In this document: positions 9,393 to 18,065 of the stretch, piece by piece
Layout of the letters: every line of letters begins with the position of its first letter
Numbering within the stretch: the stretch's first letter is position 1
Source of the DNA: an uncultured Flavobacteriales bacterium
GTDB lineage: Bacteria > Bacteroidota > Bacteroidia > Flavobacteriales_D > Crocinitomicaceae
DNA length: 64,000 nucleotides
NCBI GenBank assembly: GCA_913046365.1
Contig: CAJWRM010000008.1
Span: forward strand, 1 to 64,000
Direction of reading: 5' to 3'
Translations under genes and position numbers: made by a program
The notes under the pieces: generated by a model
The model's input: only the letters and a program-made list of their open reading frames with translations
Database searches by the model: none
Told to the model about the DNA's origin: nothing

Positions 9393-10367
9393 ATGAAAAC
9401 GATTGGACTTTTTTGCGGAGGATTTTCCTCTGAGTACGACATCTCTATGAAAAGTGCGCAAACCATTTACGATTCATTTCCTAAAGCATATACCCTGCAT
9501 AAAATTCAGGTAACAAAAGAGAAGTGGTTTTGCGACTCAGCAACTGAAAAAAATGAAGGGACATTTAATAAGGACGACGCTTGTATTTATTTTGAACACA
9601 ATAAAATTCCGATTGAGCTCGCAATTGTTTGTATCCATGGAGACCCTGGAGAAAATGGGAAAATACAAGCTTACCTTGATCTTATGGGTATCCCTTACCT
9701 AAATAGTAGTGTCGAAGCATCCTCAATCTCTTTTGATAAATATTTATGTAACCAATTCCTTAGCGCATTGGGCTATAGCACAGCAAAATCAGTCTTGATA
9801 ACGAAAAATAGCAGCTATGATGCCGCAAAAATTGCGGATCAATTAAAGTTTCCTCTTTTTATAAAACCTACGGATTCTGGATCAAGCTACGGTATTTCTA
9901 AAGTATATGAAGTAGAATCTATTGGTAAGGCGATCAGAGAAGCTTTTGCAGAAGGAGAAACCGTGATTGCAGAATCATTTTTGGATGGTATTGAGCTGAC
10001 ATGTGCGGTTTTTAGAAGCAAAAAAGGATTAATTGCTCTACCCATAACACAAATATCTACCGAAAATGACTTCTTTGATTATGATGCAAAGTACAACGGT
10101 AAATCTTCAGAAGAGACACCAGCTTCAGTTAGCGAAAGTTTAACAATAGAAATTCAAGAAACCTCAAAAGAGATATATGATGCACTGCAGCTAAGTTCCG
10201 TAGCAAGAATAGACTACATCGTTGTAGACGATAAACCTTTTGTGATTGAGGTAAATACTATTCCTGGATTTTCTAACGAGAGTATCGTTCCTCAAATGCT
10301 AAAATGCGCAGGAATTGAGGTCAGAGACTTTTGGAAAATGATTATAGAGGCGGAACTCAATAACTAG
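9393..10367 (+). CDS. ddl: D-alanine--D-alanine ligase
   Basis: 324 aa ATP-grasp ligase making D-Ala-D-Ala for the peptidoglycan stem peptide. Motifs: N-terminal substrate loop GLFCGGFSSEYDIS (CGGxSSE), HGDPGENG, the ATP-grasp loop FIKPTDSGSSYGISKV, ELTCAVF, and the C-terminal metal/substrate block RIDYIVVDDKPFVIEVNTIPG with the Asn/Glu ligands. Length is normal (E. coli DdlB is 306 aa). It is transcribed alone and its last 11 nt overlap the 3' end of the convergent PBP4 gene, which acts on the same muropeptides. Confidence 0.93.
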   Translation: MKTIGLFCGGFSSEYDISMKSAQTIYDSFPKAYTLHKIQVTKEKWFCDSATEKNEGTFNKDDACIYFEHNKIPIELAIVCIHGDPGENGKIQAYLDLMGIPYLNSSVEASSISFDKYLCNQFLSALGYSTAKSVLITKNSSYDAAKIADQLKFPLFIKPTDSGSSYGISKVYEVESIGKAIREAFAEGETVIAESFLDGIELTCAVFRSKKGLIALPITQISTENDFFDYDAKYNGKSSEETPASVSESLTIEIQETSKEIYDALQLSSVARIDYIVVDDKPFVIEVNTIPGFSNESIVPQMLKCAGIEVRDFWKMIIEAELNN

Positions 10368-11814
10368 CCATCGCATTAAATATTCGTTCCATTTTCTTGA
10401 CCATTTGATAACGAGGACCTTCAAAATTGTTTACGATGATTGCAAAAGCTAAATGCTTACCTGATATCGTTTTGACAAACCCAGCATATGCCTTTACATT
10501 ACTAAGCGTGCCACTTTTGGCGAACATTCTACCTGATGCAGCTTGAGACTTACAAATATTTTTGAGCGTGCCTGATTTGCCAGCTACAGCCAAAGAGCTA
10601 CGAAAAGTATCATTTAATGGACTTCGGTGTATGTAGGATAATAGATCAATAAAATTTCGAGCAGAAACAGCATTCTTGCGAGACAGTCCACTACCATCTT
10701 TTAACTTCATTCCATGTAGATTTATTTTCCCTTCAAAGTTCTTGTACACTGCACGAATACCCGAAGTCGTAGATCCAAAAGAATTTTGCTTAAAACCAAC
10801 GAGGTTCAGCATACCTTCGGCAAAAAGGTTGATGCTTTTTTCATTTGTCAGCTTAATAATATCTAATATGCTTTCACCATCGTGTTTATATATCAAGGTT
10901 AAGGAATCATATACAATTTTTGGTCGATTCAAAAGCCTATTTCCTAATGCAGAACCCGAGACATTGAAATTCGAATTCCTCAAAAAAATAGAAAACTCTT
11001 TTGCGAGCATATACTCAGGATCGTGCATACTGCCTTTTACAATAAAATCATTACGGTTCGAAGGCAAGCTACCAATGCCAAATCTATCTTGAGAGTATGG
11101 CGCTCCGTAAAGATAAGATTGATCATTTCGGATATTTGCACTTTTAATCGTATGGCTGAATTTCAACATTGAATCCATTGGAAACGTACCCTTAAACCTT
11201 ACGTTTTTACCCGTTGAGGGGGTATCAAAATAGTATTTCACAGTATTGTCGTAAAAATTAATTCCCGATGCACCTGCACCATAATAATTCCCCATGTCAG
11301 ACCAATCCCAACCATCTGGAACTCCAGCATAACCAAAATCAGAGCCATCTGATATGATATCGCCTTCAATCGAACGAATACCAAGTGCTTGTAATGTATC
11401 CATCCAAATAGACATAAAACCATATTCTAAATTTTCATCATTAAAATATTTACTCCCAAGCGTCACATCTCCACCACCACGAATAATCAGATCACCTTTT
11501 AATGCACCAACCGAATCAATTTCACCATTAGTATAGATACTTGTTTGTGGTTTATAATCCGCACCCAGAATTTCCAAAGCAGAAAAAGTACTAAAGAGCT
11601 TGGCTGTAGATGCACACATTAAAGTCTTTTCACCATTTATATCCGCAAGAACAGAATCTTTATCTAGATCTATAATTGCAATGGACACAGAACCATACTT
11701 GATTTCTGCTAAATTGTTAAAATCATCGGTGAACTTCTGCAGAGAAATTTGAGTTACAAAATTGCCACAAATAAAAAGAGCCATTAACAAGGAAAAAAAT
11801 CTATATTTTTGCAC
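10357..11814 (-). CDS. dacB: D-alanyl-D-alanine carboxypeptidase/endopeptidase, PBP4 type (peptidase S13)
   Basis: 485 aa with an N-terminal hydrophobic signal segment (residues 5-22). The three penicillin-binding motifs are in order: SxxK at Ser69-Thr-Ala-Lys72 (ASTAKLF), SxN as SGLSRKN preceded by KDGSG, and KSGT in FAKSGTLSNVKAYAG. The inserted domain between the first two motifs is typical of class C PBP4 enzymes, which trim D-Ala or cut DD-crosslinks in the periplasm. Expected family length. The 3' end overlaps ddl by 11 nt. No promoter was clear in the divergent spacer towards the EPS operon. Confidence 0.92.
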   Translation of the reverse strand: MQKYRFFSLLMALFICGNFVTQISLQKFTDDFNNLAEIKYGSVSIAIIDLDKDSVLADINGEKTLMCASTAKLFSTFSALEILGADYKPQTSIYTNGEIDSVGALKGDLIIRGGGDVTLGSKYFNDENLEYGFMSIWMDTLQALGIRSIEGDIISDGSDFGYAGVPDGWDWSDMGNYYGAGASGINFYDNTVKYYFDTPSTGKNVRFKGTFPMDSMLKFSHTIKSANIRNDQSYLYGAPYSQDRFGIGSLPSNRNDFIVKGSMHDPEYMLAKEFSIFLRNSNFNVSGSALGNRLLNRPKIVYDSLTLIYKHDGESILDIIKLTNEKSINLFAEGMLNLVGFKQNSFGSTTSGIRAVYKNFEGKINLHGMKLKDGSGLSRKNAVSARNFIDLLSYIHRSPLNDTFRSSLAVAGKSGTLKNICKSQAASGRMFAKSGTLSNVKAYAGFVKTISGKHLAFAIIVNNFEGPRYQMVKKMERIFNAMASY

Positions 11815-11915
11815 AGTAGTTTTTTTTTACAAAAGAACTTCAAATAATATACCATTTTGCGTTTCTCGAATGTTTTTTTTCAACAGATTATATTCGAAAC
11901 GAAAAAAGGCCAACA

Positions 11916-13097
11916 ATGGGCGAACAGAAAAAAATTAAAATCCTTAGGATTATAAACCGTTTTAATATCGGCGGCCCGACATATAACGCAACCTTCCTTA
12001 CAAAATTCATGTCCGATGAATTTGAAACACTTTTAATCGGAGGTTTACCGGAAGAAAATGAAGCAAATTCTTTGCATGTATTGGAGGAATATGGTGTCGA
12101 ACCCTTGTTGGTTCCTGAGATGAAACGAGAACCAAATCTAAAAAGCGACCGACTCGCATTGAAAAAAATAAAGACAATTATTCAAGAGTTTCGCCCAGAT
12201 ATAGTGCACACACATGCATCAAAGGCAGGCGCAATTGGGAGAAAGGCTGCTTTTAGCTGCAATGTACCTGTCGTGGTTCATACCTTTCATGGTCATGTGT
12301 TTCATTCTTACTTTGGAAAAGTAAAAACCACACTTTTTAAAAATATCGAACGTTATCTAGCTAAGAAGTCAAGCGGTATTATTGCGATCTCTAATTTGCA
12401 AAAGAAAGAGCTTTGTGAAGAACACAAAATCACAAATGCTAAAAAAATGGAAGTAATCCCTCTCGGTTTTGACCTTAAGAAATTTCAGGATAATTATACA
12501 GAAAAAAGAAAATCTACACGCATCAAATATGAAATTGCTGATGATTGCATAGCACTATGCATTATAGGTAGACTTGCTCCTGTTAAAGATCATTTCTTTT
12601 TTCTTGATGTCATTGAGGGGCTTTCAAAAAAGACTAAACGGAAAATAAAAATATTCATCGTAGGTGATGGCGAATTAAAATCAGAGATCGAAAATCGTGT
12701 GAACACACTTCAAAATCAAGGAATTGATATCCTTATGACGTCCTGGATTTTTGATATTGCAACATTTAACGCAGGAATGGACATCTTGTGCCTAACCTCA
12801 AAAAACGAGGGAACACCGGTTAGCTTGATTGAAGCGCAAGCTTGCAACCTACCAGTAATATCTACGGATGTGGGGGGAGTTTCAGATATTGTTGCTGAAA
12901 ATGAAACCGGATTCATTATTTCTCGTAATGATAAAAGGAATTTTGTCGAAAAACTCAAAATACTTGTTGAGAAGGATGAAATTCGAAATAAAATGAAAAG
13001 TAAAGGATGGGAGCACGTTCATTTAAAGTTCAGCTACAAGAGACTGGCGACAGATATGGAAAGCTATTACAAAAGACTTTTAACTCAACGCAAATGA
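11916..13097 (+). CDS. Glycosyltransferase family 4 (GT-B), first gene of an exopolysaccharide operon
   Basis: 393 aa GT-B fold. N-terminal Rossmann region with the GGP loop (NIGGPTYN) and VHTHASKAGAIGR. C-terminal donor-binding region with GDGELKSEIE and the retaining-GT motif E(x7)E at Glu298/Glu306 (EGTPVSLIEAQACNLPVI), followed by STDVGGVSDIV. It probably transfers a sugar from a nucleotide donor to a lipid-linked intermediate on the cytoplasmic face. The donor is unknown. Its TGA overlaps the ATG of the Wza-like gene, and export, kinase, RmlC and initiating-transferase genes follow, which assigns it to capsule/EPS synthesis. Confidence 0.88.
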   Translation: MGEQKKIKILRIINRFNIGGPTYNATFLTKFMSDEFETLLIGGLPEENEANSLHVLEEYGVEPLLVPEMKREPNLKSDRLALKKIKTIIQEFRPDIVHTHASKAGAIGRKAAFSCNVPVVVHTFHGHVFHSYFGKVKTTLFKNIERYLAKKSSGIIAISNLQKKELCEEHKITNAKKMEVIPLGFDLKKFQDNYTEKRKSTRIKYEIADDCIALCIIGRLAPVKDHFFFLDVIEGLSKKTKRKIKIFIVGDGELKSEIENRVNTLQNQGIDILMTSWIFDIATFNAGMDILCLTSKNEGTPVSLIEAQACNLPVISTDVGGVSDIVAENETGFIISRNDKRNFVEKLKILVEKDEIRNKMKSKGWEHVHLKFSYKRLATDMESYYKRLLTQRK

Positions 13098-13906
13098 TGA
13101 GGACATTTAAAATTTCACTACTGGTTCTAATACCAGCTCTATTTTTGCTCAATTCCTGTGCCAATGTAAACAGTAATATTCTGTTCAAAATACCCAAAGG
13201 AGATAAATTCGAGTATGACTCTTTACCTTTAGTACCTGAAGAAGACTTTCGCCTAGCTCCTGGTGACCGCTTTAGCTTTCTATTTGGCACTAATAACGGT
13301 GAAAAAATCATTTTAAATATCTCAGGAGCCAATGCCGGAGTTACTGGAAATGGAAATAATAACAATAACAATGGTAACCAAATGCTTCAACAGAGAAATG
13401 CCATTACTTATCTAGTTAGACAAGATGGATTTGCGAACCTACCACTATTAGGTGAAATTCACATCGCAGGAAAAACAATTGTAGAATTAGAAAACGATTT
13501 AAAAGAGAGACTTTCTGCAAACTATATTTCTCCTTTTGTTCAAATTAGAGTAACAAATCAACGTGTCATAATTTTTCCCGGCAAGGGAGATGCCAGAGTG
13601 GTTAAATTATCGAATGCGAATACAAGTTTACTTGAAGTCATTGCCTTGGCTGGTGGAGTGCGAAACGAATCGAGATCTAATTCCATAAAACTCATGCGGA
13701 AAACAAACAGTAGGGAAAGAGAAATATATAAAATTGATTTATCGACTATTGAAGGTTTGAAGCATGCTCAAATGATTGTTCAGAGTAACGATTATATATA
13801 CATTGACTTTAAACCAAGAGTTGCTTCATCAATTCTTCAGGAATTTGCACCTTGGCTAAGTCTATTAACTACCGCGCTGCTGACGTACAATATCTTAACA
13901 CCATAA
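13094..13906 (+). CDS. Wza-like polysaccharide export outer-membrane lipoprotein
   Basis: 270 aa from ATG 13094, which overlaps the stop of the glycosyltransferase (ATGA); a longer frame to 13007 would run far into that gene and hide the signal peptide. The lipoprotein signal (IPALFLLNSC) gives lipidated Cys22. Next come the Poly_export/SLBB part (LAPGDRFSFLFG, ...YLVRQDGFANLPLLGEIHIAGKTI), a soluble ligand-binding fold with VIIFPGKGDARVVKL, and a C-terminal hydrophobic helix (WLSLLTTALLTYNIL) that may form the outer-membrane barrel. An Asn-rich low-complexity insert (NGNNNNNNGN) lies in the middle. It works with the tyrosine kinase encoded next. Confidence 0.9.
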   Translation: MMRTFKISLLVLIPALFLLNSCANVNSNILFKIPKGDKFEYDSLPLVPEEDFRLAPGDRFSFLFGTNNGEKIILNISGANAGVTGNGNNNNNNGNQMLQQRNAITYLVRQDGFANLPLLGEIHIAGKTIVELENDLKERLSANYISPFVQIRVTNQRVIIFPGKGDARVVKLSNANTSLLEVIALAGGVRNESRSNSIKLMRKTNSREREIYKIDLSTIEGLKHAQMIVQSNDYIYIDFKPRVASSILQEFAPWLSLLTTALLTYNILTP

Positions 13907-13910
13907 TCCT

Positions 13911-16382
13911 TTGGAAGAAAAAGAAAAAATAATATCATTCAATACGGATTTTAATCCTGAAATTTTATCTGTAATTCTTAAAAGACATTGGTTTCTTCCT
14001 TTTCTTTACATATTTGTTTTTGGGTTATTTTCTTTTTTTTACCTAAGGTATACCAAGCCGATTTACAAAAGCAATACCGTTATTCAAATTATTCAAGATG
14101 ATCAAACGAGTAATGTTCTAGGAACTGCAAGTTTGGCATCGGATAAAAACATTTTATCCAAAGAAATAGCCTTACTAAAATCGGATGTTTTATTTTCTAA
14201 GGCAATTTCAAATCTAAATTTGGAAACTAGCATCTACGCAGAAGGGGAAATATTAACTAAAGATTTATACCGAACGGCTCCTTTTGAAATTATAATTTAT
14301 GAACTGAAAGATTCTAGCCTTGTTGGGAATAGAATTGATATTAAACTAAATAAAAAAAATCAAATACAATTGCTTAGCAACGATATTATCATTGCAACAG
14401 GCGATTTAGATAGTCATTTAAAAAATGATAAATTTGATATTTACATTCGTTCTATAGATAAAAAAAATGTATCCGACATTTTAGGCGAAAATGAAATTTA
14501 CTTCAAGATAAACAACCGATCCAGTTTAATCAATAAATTCAAACCATACCTTAACATTGAGCTTGTTGATGAAATGGAAAAAACTATTGAAATATCCTAT
14601 GAATACTTCAATGCCCGATTATCATTTGATATTGTACAAAGCATTCTTCGCGAATACTTGGTATGGGAAAGAGATTCCAAACAGACAGCCGCAAATAAAA
14701 CAATAGCATTTATAGATGTTCAGCTCGACTCTTTATCGAGAGTATTACAAGTTTCTAAAGATAGCCTAAATGAATACCAAAAAAGGGTCAGAATATTTAA
14801 CCCCAAAATTTATGGTGAGCAACTCTCAGACAATGTGAACTCGTTGTCTCAAAAGATACTATCAATTGATGAGGAGTTATATACCCTTAAAATGGTTAGT
14901 ACGAAAATAAAAAAGAACCCTAATCGACTTGATATATACAGACTTATTCCCGAAATGGTTGGGAAAAAAAGTTTTGAAGAAAGTCTATTAAAACAAATAG
15001 AACTACTCAACGAATTATTAGCAAAAAAAGATGACTTATTGAGAGAGGTGACAAATGAAAATATACAGATTGTCATCATAAATGAACGTCTTAAAAATAG
15101 AATACAATCAATTCATAACAGTATTAATGTAATTGAGGAAAGGTTATTAAATGAAAAAAGTATCCTAATCGATAAAGTTAACGAAACAGAGAAAACATAC
15201 TTTGGACTACCAGAAAAAGCAATGGAGTACCAAAGATTAAAATACATAGAGCAGTTAAATAATCGATACTTTTCCCTCTTCACGGAGAAAAAAATTGAAT
15301 ATGAGCTTTCGAATGCTGGTTATTCTACCTCAAATCGAATACTCAAAACTGCAAAAATTGCGAATACGCCAATAAGTCCTCGTCGGGTTTTAATTTGGAC
15401 GATCTTATGTTCATTTGGATTCGTTTTAGGGATCGCTCTTATGGTTTTAAGGTATCTAACGTATAACGATATTATTAGTATAAGAGATCTAGAAAAAATC
15501 CTTCCTTCTAATACTAATATTCTTGGTGCAGTGCCATTGTACAAGAAGAAAATGAAGTATTCTCAAGTGGTCGTGAATGAATCATCTAAATCCAGAATGG
15601 CTGAGGCCATTAGATCAATACGTTCCAACATGTCTTTTGTGAAAAAAGATGCAAAAGTAGTAGCTATCTCCTCTTCAATTTCCGGTGAGGGTAAAACCTT
15701 TGTTATTTTGAACCTAGCTGGTCTTATCGCCGCCAATGGAAAAAAGACACTTGTCATTGATTTGGACTTAAGAAAACCAAAAGTGCATCATGGTTTTGGA
15801 ACCGAAAATATTAAAGGAATGAGTAATCTTATTTCAGGAATATCAACAATAGATGAAGCCATAAATCACTCGGACATACCAAACTTGGACTACATTACTG
15901 CTGGTCCCATACCACCCAATCCCTCAGAATTGATTCAAAGTAAAGAAATGAATGAATTAATTGAGCTATTTAAAAAGAAATACGACACGATTATGATTGA
16001 TAACCCGCCTGTCGGTATTGTTTCGGATGGTATAAAAATGTTAGCAGAGGCTGATATACCGTTGTACGTTTTTAAAGCGAATTATTCAAAAAGAATTTTT
16101 GGACGAAGGGTTGAAGAACTAAAAGAAGTACAAAAAATTAAAAATCTCAATGTAATTCTGAACGGAGTGGAAACAAGAAGAGGTGGATATGGTTATGGTT
16201 ACGGGTACGGTTATGGCTATGGTTACGGGTACGGTTATGGATACGGTTATGGATACGGTTCAAGTTATGGATACGGTTATGGCTCAAGCGAAGAAGGATA
16301 CTACACAGATGACGAAATAGAAGAAACTAAGTCAACGAAATTAAGAAAGAAAATATTTTCGAAATGGTGGAAGAAAAAATAG
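13911..16382 (+). CDS. Wzc-like polysaccharide co-polymerase / BY-type tyrosine kinase with (Gly-Tyr)n tail
   Basis: 823 aa. The start is TTG 13911, 4 nt after the Wza-like stop; no ATG exists before the first membrane helix. Layout: Wzz-type chain-length domain bounded by TM1 (about 29-45) and TM2 (about 493-513) with a coiled-coil periplasmic part, then a cytoplasmic BY-kinase. The kinase has Walker A SGEGKT (591-596), Walker A' LVIDLDLRKP and Walker B TIMIDNPP (Asp697). The C-terminal tyrosine cluster (759-798) is unusual: twelve consecutive Gly-Tyr dipeptides, then SSYGYGYGSS and EEGYY, 17 Tyr in all. Such clusters are autophosphorylated to control polymer length. The 3' end overlaps rmlC by 19 nt. 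Confidence 0.93.
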   Translation: MEEKEKIISFNTDFNPEILSVILKRHWFLPFLYIFVFGLFSFFYLRYTKPIYKSNTVIQIIQDDQTSNVLGTASLASDKNILSKEIALLKSDVLFSKAISNLNLETSIYAEGEILTKDLYRTAPFEIIIYELKDSSLVGNRIDIKLNKKNQIQLLSNDIIIATGDLDSHLKNDKFDIYIRSIDKKNVSDILGENEIYFKINNRSSLINKFKPYLNIELVDEMEKTIEISYEYFNARLSFDIVQSILREYLVWERDSKQTAANKTIAFIDVQLDSLSRVLQVSKDSLNEYQKRVRIFNPKIYGEQLSDNVNSLSQKILSIDEELYTLKMVSTKIKKNPNRLDIYRLIPEMVGKKSFEESLLKQIELLNELLAKKDDLLREVTNENIQIVIINERLKNRIQSIHNSINVIEERLLNEKSILIDKVNETEKTYFGLPEKAMEYQRLKYIEQLNNRYFSLFTEKKIEYELSNAGYSTSNRILKTAKIANTPISPRRVLIWTILCSFGFVLGIALMVLRYLTYNDIISIRDLEKILPSNTNILGAVPLYKKKMKYSQVVVNESSKSRMAEAIRSIRSNMSFVKKDAKVVAISSSISGEGKTFVILNLAGLIAANGKKTLVIDLDLRKPKVHHGFGTENIKGMSNLISGISTIDEAINHSDIPNLDYITAGPIPPNPSELIQSKEMNELIELFKKKYDTIMIDNPPVGIVSDGIKMLAEADIPLYVFKANYSKRIFGRRVEELKEVQKIKNLNVILNGVETRRGGYGYGYGYGYGYGYGYGYGYGYGYGSSYGYGYGSSEEGYYTDDEIEETKSTKLRKKIFSKWWKKK
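16185..16256 (+). repeat. In-frame tandem repeat encoding (Gly-Tyr)12 in the Wzc-like kinase
   Basis: Twelve copies of a 6-nt GGN-TAY unit. Inside it are two 24-nt blocks (16194-16217 and 16218-16241) identical except for the last base, then 12-nt repeats of TAC-GGT-TAT-GGA. This order suggests recent slippage or unequal exchange. The unit length is a multiple of 3, so copy changes would lengthen or shorten the tyrosine tail without a frameshift. Confidence 0.95.
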
Positions 16383-16912
16383 CGCTTAACGGACTAATTT
16401 TATTGAAACCTGTTGTCTTCAAAGATGATAGAGGATTATTTTTCGAGTCACATAACTCTTCGAAGTTTAATGATTTTATTAATGAAAAAGTAAACTTTTC
16501 TCAAGACAACATATCTATTTCTAAAAAGAACGTTCTGCGAGGATTACATTTTCAGAAACCACCAATGGCACAAGCAAAGTTAGTTCAAGTTATAAAGGGA
16601 AGTGTATTGGATGTAACAGTTGATATTCGGGTGAAATCGGCTACTTATGGCAAACATTACAAAGTAAAACTGAGCGATAAAAACAAATTACAACTTTGGA
16701 TTCCTGAAGGTTTTGCTCATGGATTTTTAGCTCTCGAGGACAATACAGTATTTTCTTATAAGTGCACATCGGCATATTCAAAAACGGATGAAATGGATCT
16801 TAAATGGGATGATCCATTACTAGATATAGATTGGGGAATAAAGTCTCCCCTAATCTCTGATAAAGACGAGTTGGGTGCATCTTTTCAAAATTTTAATTCA
16901 CCATTTAAATAG
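16364..16912 (+). CDS. rmlC: dTDP-4-dehydrorhamnose 3,5-epimerase
   Basis: 182 aa cupin enzyme of dTDP-rhamnose synthesis. Motifs: FKDDRGLFFESH, LRGLHFQKPPMAQAKLV with catalytic His62, VTVDIR, PEGFAHGFLAL, and the closing DDPLLDIDW. Length equals typical RmlC (about 180). It begins inside the last 19 nt of the kinase gene, so translation is probably coupled. rmlA, rmlB and rmlD are not in the window, so the dTDP-sugar pathway must be completed elsewhere. An epimerase for another dTDP-6-deoxyhexose remains possible. Confidence 0.92.
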   Translation: MVEEKIALNGLILLKPVVFKDDRGLFFESHNSSKFNDFINEKVNFSQDNISISKKNVLRGLHFQKPPMAQAKLVQVIKGSVLDVTVDIRVKSATYGKHYKVKLSDKNKLQLWIPEGFAHGFLALEDNTVFSYKCTSAYSKTDEMDLKWDDPLLDIDWGIKSPLISDKDELGASFQNFNSPFK

Positions 16913-16914
16913 CT

Positions 16915-17979
16915 ATGATAGACTACATAAATATATTGATATTCATTTGTGGAGGAATTATTATTTCTTTAATTTCTAACAAGCTTTTGTTGAGGTTTTC
17001 TCAGAGTCTAGGAATTAGAAATAAAAACGATGTCACAGTTAGATGGAGTAATCAATCAAAACCTTCATTAGGCGGAATCGGCTTGTTCTTGGGTTTCCTT
17101 TTTGCTACATTCTTGTACTTGATGCTTGAACCAGACATTAATATATTCGGTAATATTGAATTTATAGGTTTGTTCTTTTCAGCAAGTCTTGCCTTTTCAA
17201 TGGGTCTTGCAGATGACGCTTATGATACAAAGCCGATTTTCAAATTATTTATACAAATATCCTGTGGTTTGTTTTTAGTACTTTCTGGTACGACTATAGA
17301 CTTATTCCACAATGCAATGGCAGATAGCTTCACCACAATTGTTTGGGTAATTATTTTGATGAATTCATTAAACATGCTCGACAATATGGATGGTATAACG
17401 GCAACCACCGTGTTGTTCGCTCTTCTAGCTTGTTTGGTATCAGCAATGCTCGTTGGCGACTCGAGTCAAATGTATTGGCTGTACATATTAGTTGCAGTAA
17501 TTGGATCAATCCTTGGGTTTTTGAGGTACAATATAAACCCTTCTAAAATGTTCATGGGGGATGCTGGAAGTCAATTTATTGGTCTATTTGTGGCTTTTTT
17601 CACCATTAAATTCCTATGGAATCTAGGTTCAATAACCCAAACACATTCTTGGGTTAGCCTTATTTTGACACTAACGGCGTTAACTCCTGCCGCAGCAGAC
17701 ACCTTGACAGTTGTAATCAACCGACTAAAAGCAGGAAAATCGCCGATGGTGGGCGGAAAAGATCATACAACTCATCATTTAGTATATGCAGGATTTAAGG
17801 ACCGTCAAGTTTGGATGATTTTTAGTATAATCGGCTTTGGATCATTTTTACTTTCCGTTGGAATTATATACTTAGTACTAATGAGCTTTCTAGAGGCAAC
17901 ATTGCTATTTTTGCTTTATTTTTTGATAGTATTTGGTGTGCTATACCGTAATACATTAAAATACAAGAGTTCTAGCTAA
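16915..17979 (+). CDS. Undecaprenyl-phosphate GlcNAc-1-phosphate transferase-like protein (MraY/WecA/TagO family)
   Basis: 354 aa with about ten hydrophobic helices. The catalytic motifs of the polyprenyl-phosphate sugar-1-P transferases are present: GLADDAYD (Asp100-Asp101), NMLDNMDG (Asn153, Asp156, Asp159), FMGDAGS (Asp216) and the cytoplasmic HTTHH block (His284-His288), which stands where WecA has its His-rich sugar-recognition motif. It probably starts the repeat unit by moving a HexNAc-1-phosphate from UDP to undecaprenyl phosphate at the inner membrane. It is the last gene of the EPS operon; the ATG lies 2 nt after the rmlC stop. MraY is less likely because of the context. Confidence 0.88.
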   Translation: MIDYINILIFICGGIIISLISNKLLLRFSQSLGIRNKNDVTVRWSNQSKPSLGGIGLFLGFLFATFLYLMLEPDINIFGNIEFIGLFFSASLAFSMGLADDAYDTKPIFKLFIQISCGLFLVLSGTTIDLFHNAMADSFTTIVWVIILMNSLNMLDNMDGITATTVLFALLACLVSAMLVGDSSQMYWLYILVAVIGSILGFLRYNINPSKMFMGDAGSQFIGLFVAFFTIKFLWNLGSITQTHSWVSLILTLTALTPAAADTLTVVINRLKAGKSPMVGGKDHTTHHLVYAGFKDRQVWMIFSIIGFGSFLLSVGIIYLVLMSFLEATLLFLLYFLIVFGVLYRNTLKYKSSS

Positions 17980-18065
17980 CAATTTTCAACCACATTTTGA
18001 ATTAGTAGAACAAAGGTTAATGGAATTCTGTTTCCTTTGTACAACTATAATATTGATTATTAAGT

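Noticed and set aside
13007-13093. Longer start for the Wza-like gene
   Set aside because: It would overlap the glycosyltransferase by 91 nt and bury the lipoprotein signal peptide inside the chain.
16185-16256. Short tandem repeats resembling a CRISPR-like array
   Set aside because: The repeats are contiguous, in frame and encode the GY tail of the kinase; there are no spacers or cas genes.
18010-18040. Inverted repeat ACAAAGG...CCTTTGT between the EPS operon and uvrA as a terminator
   Set aside because: The loop is 17 nt, the stem is only 7 bp and no T-run follows. It could be an operator, but nothing else supports that.
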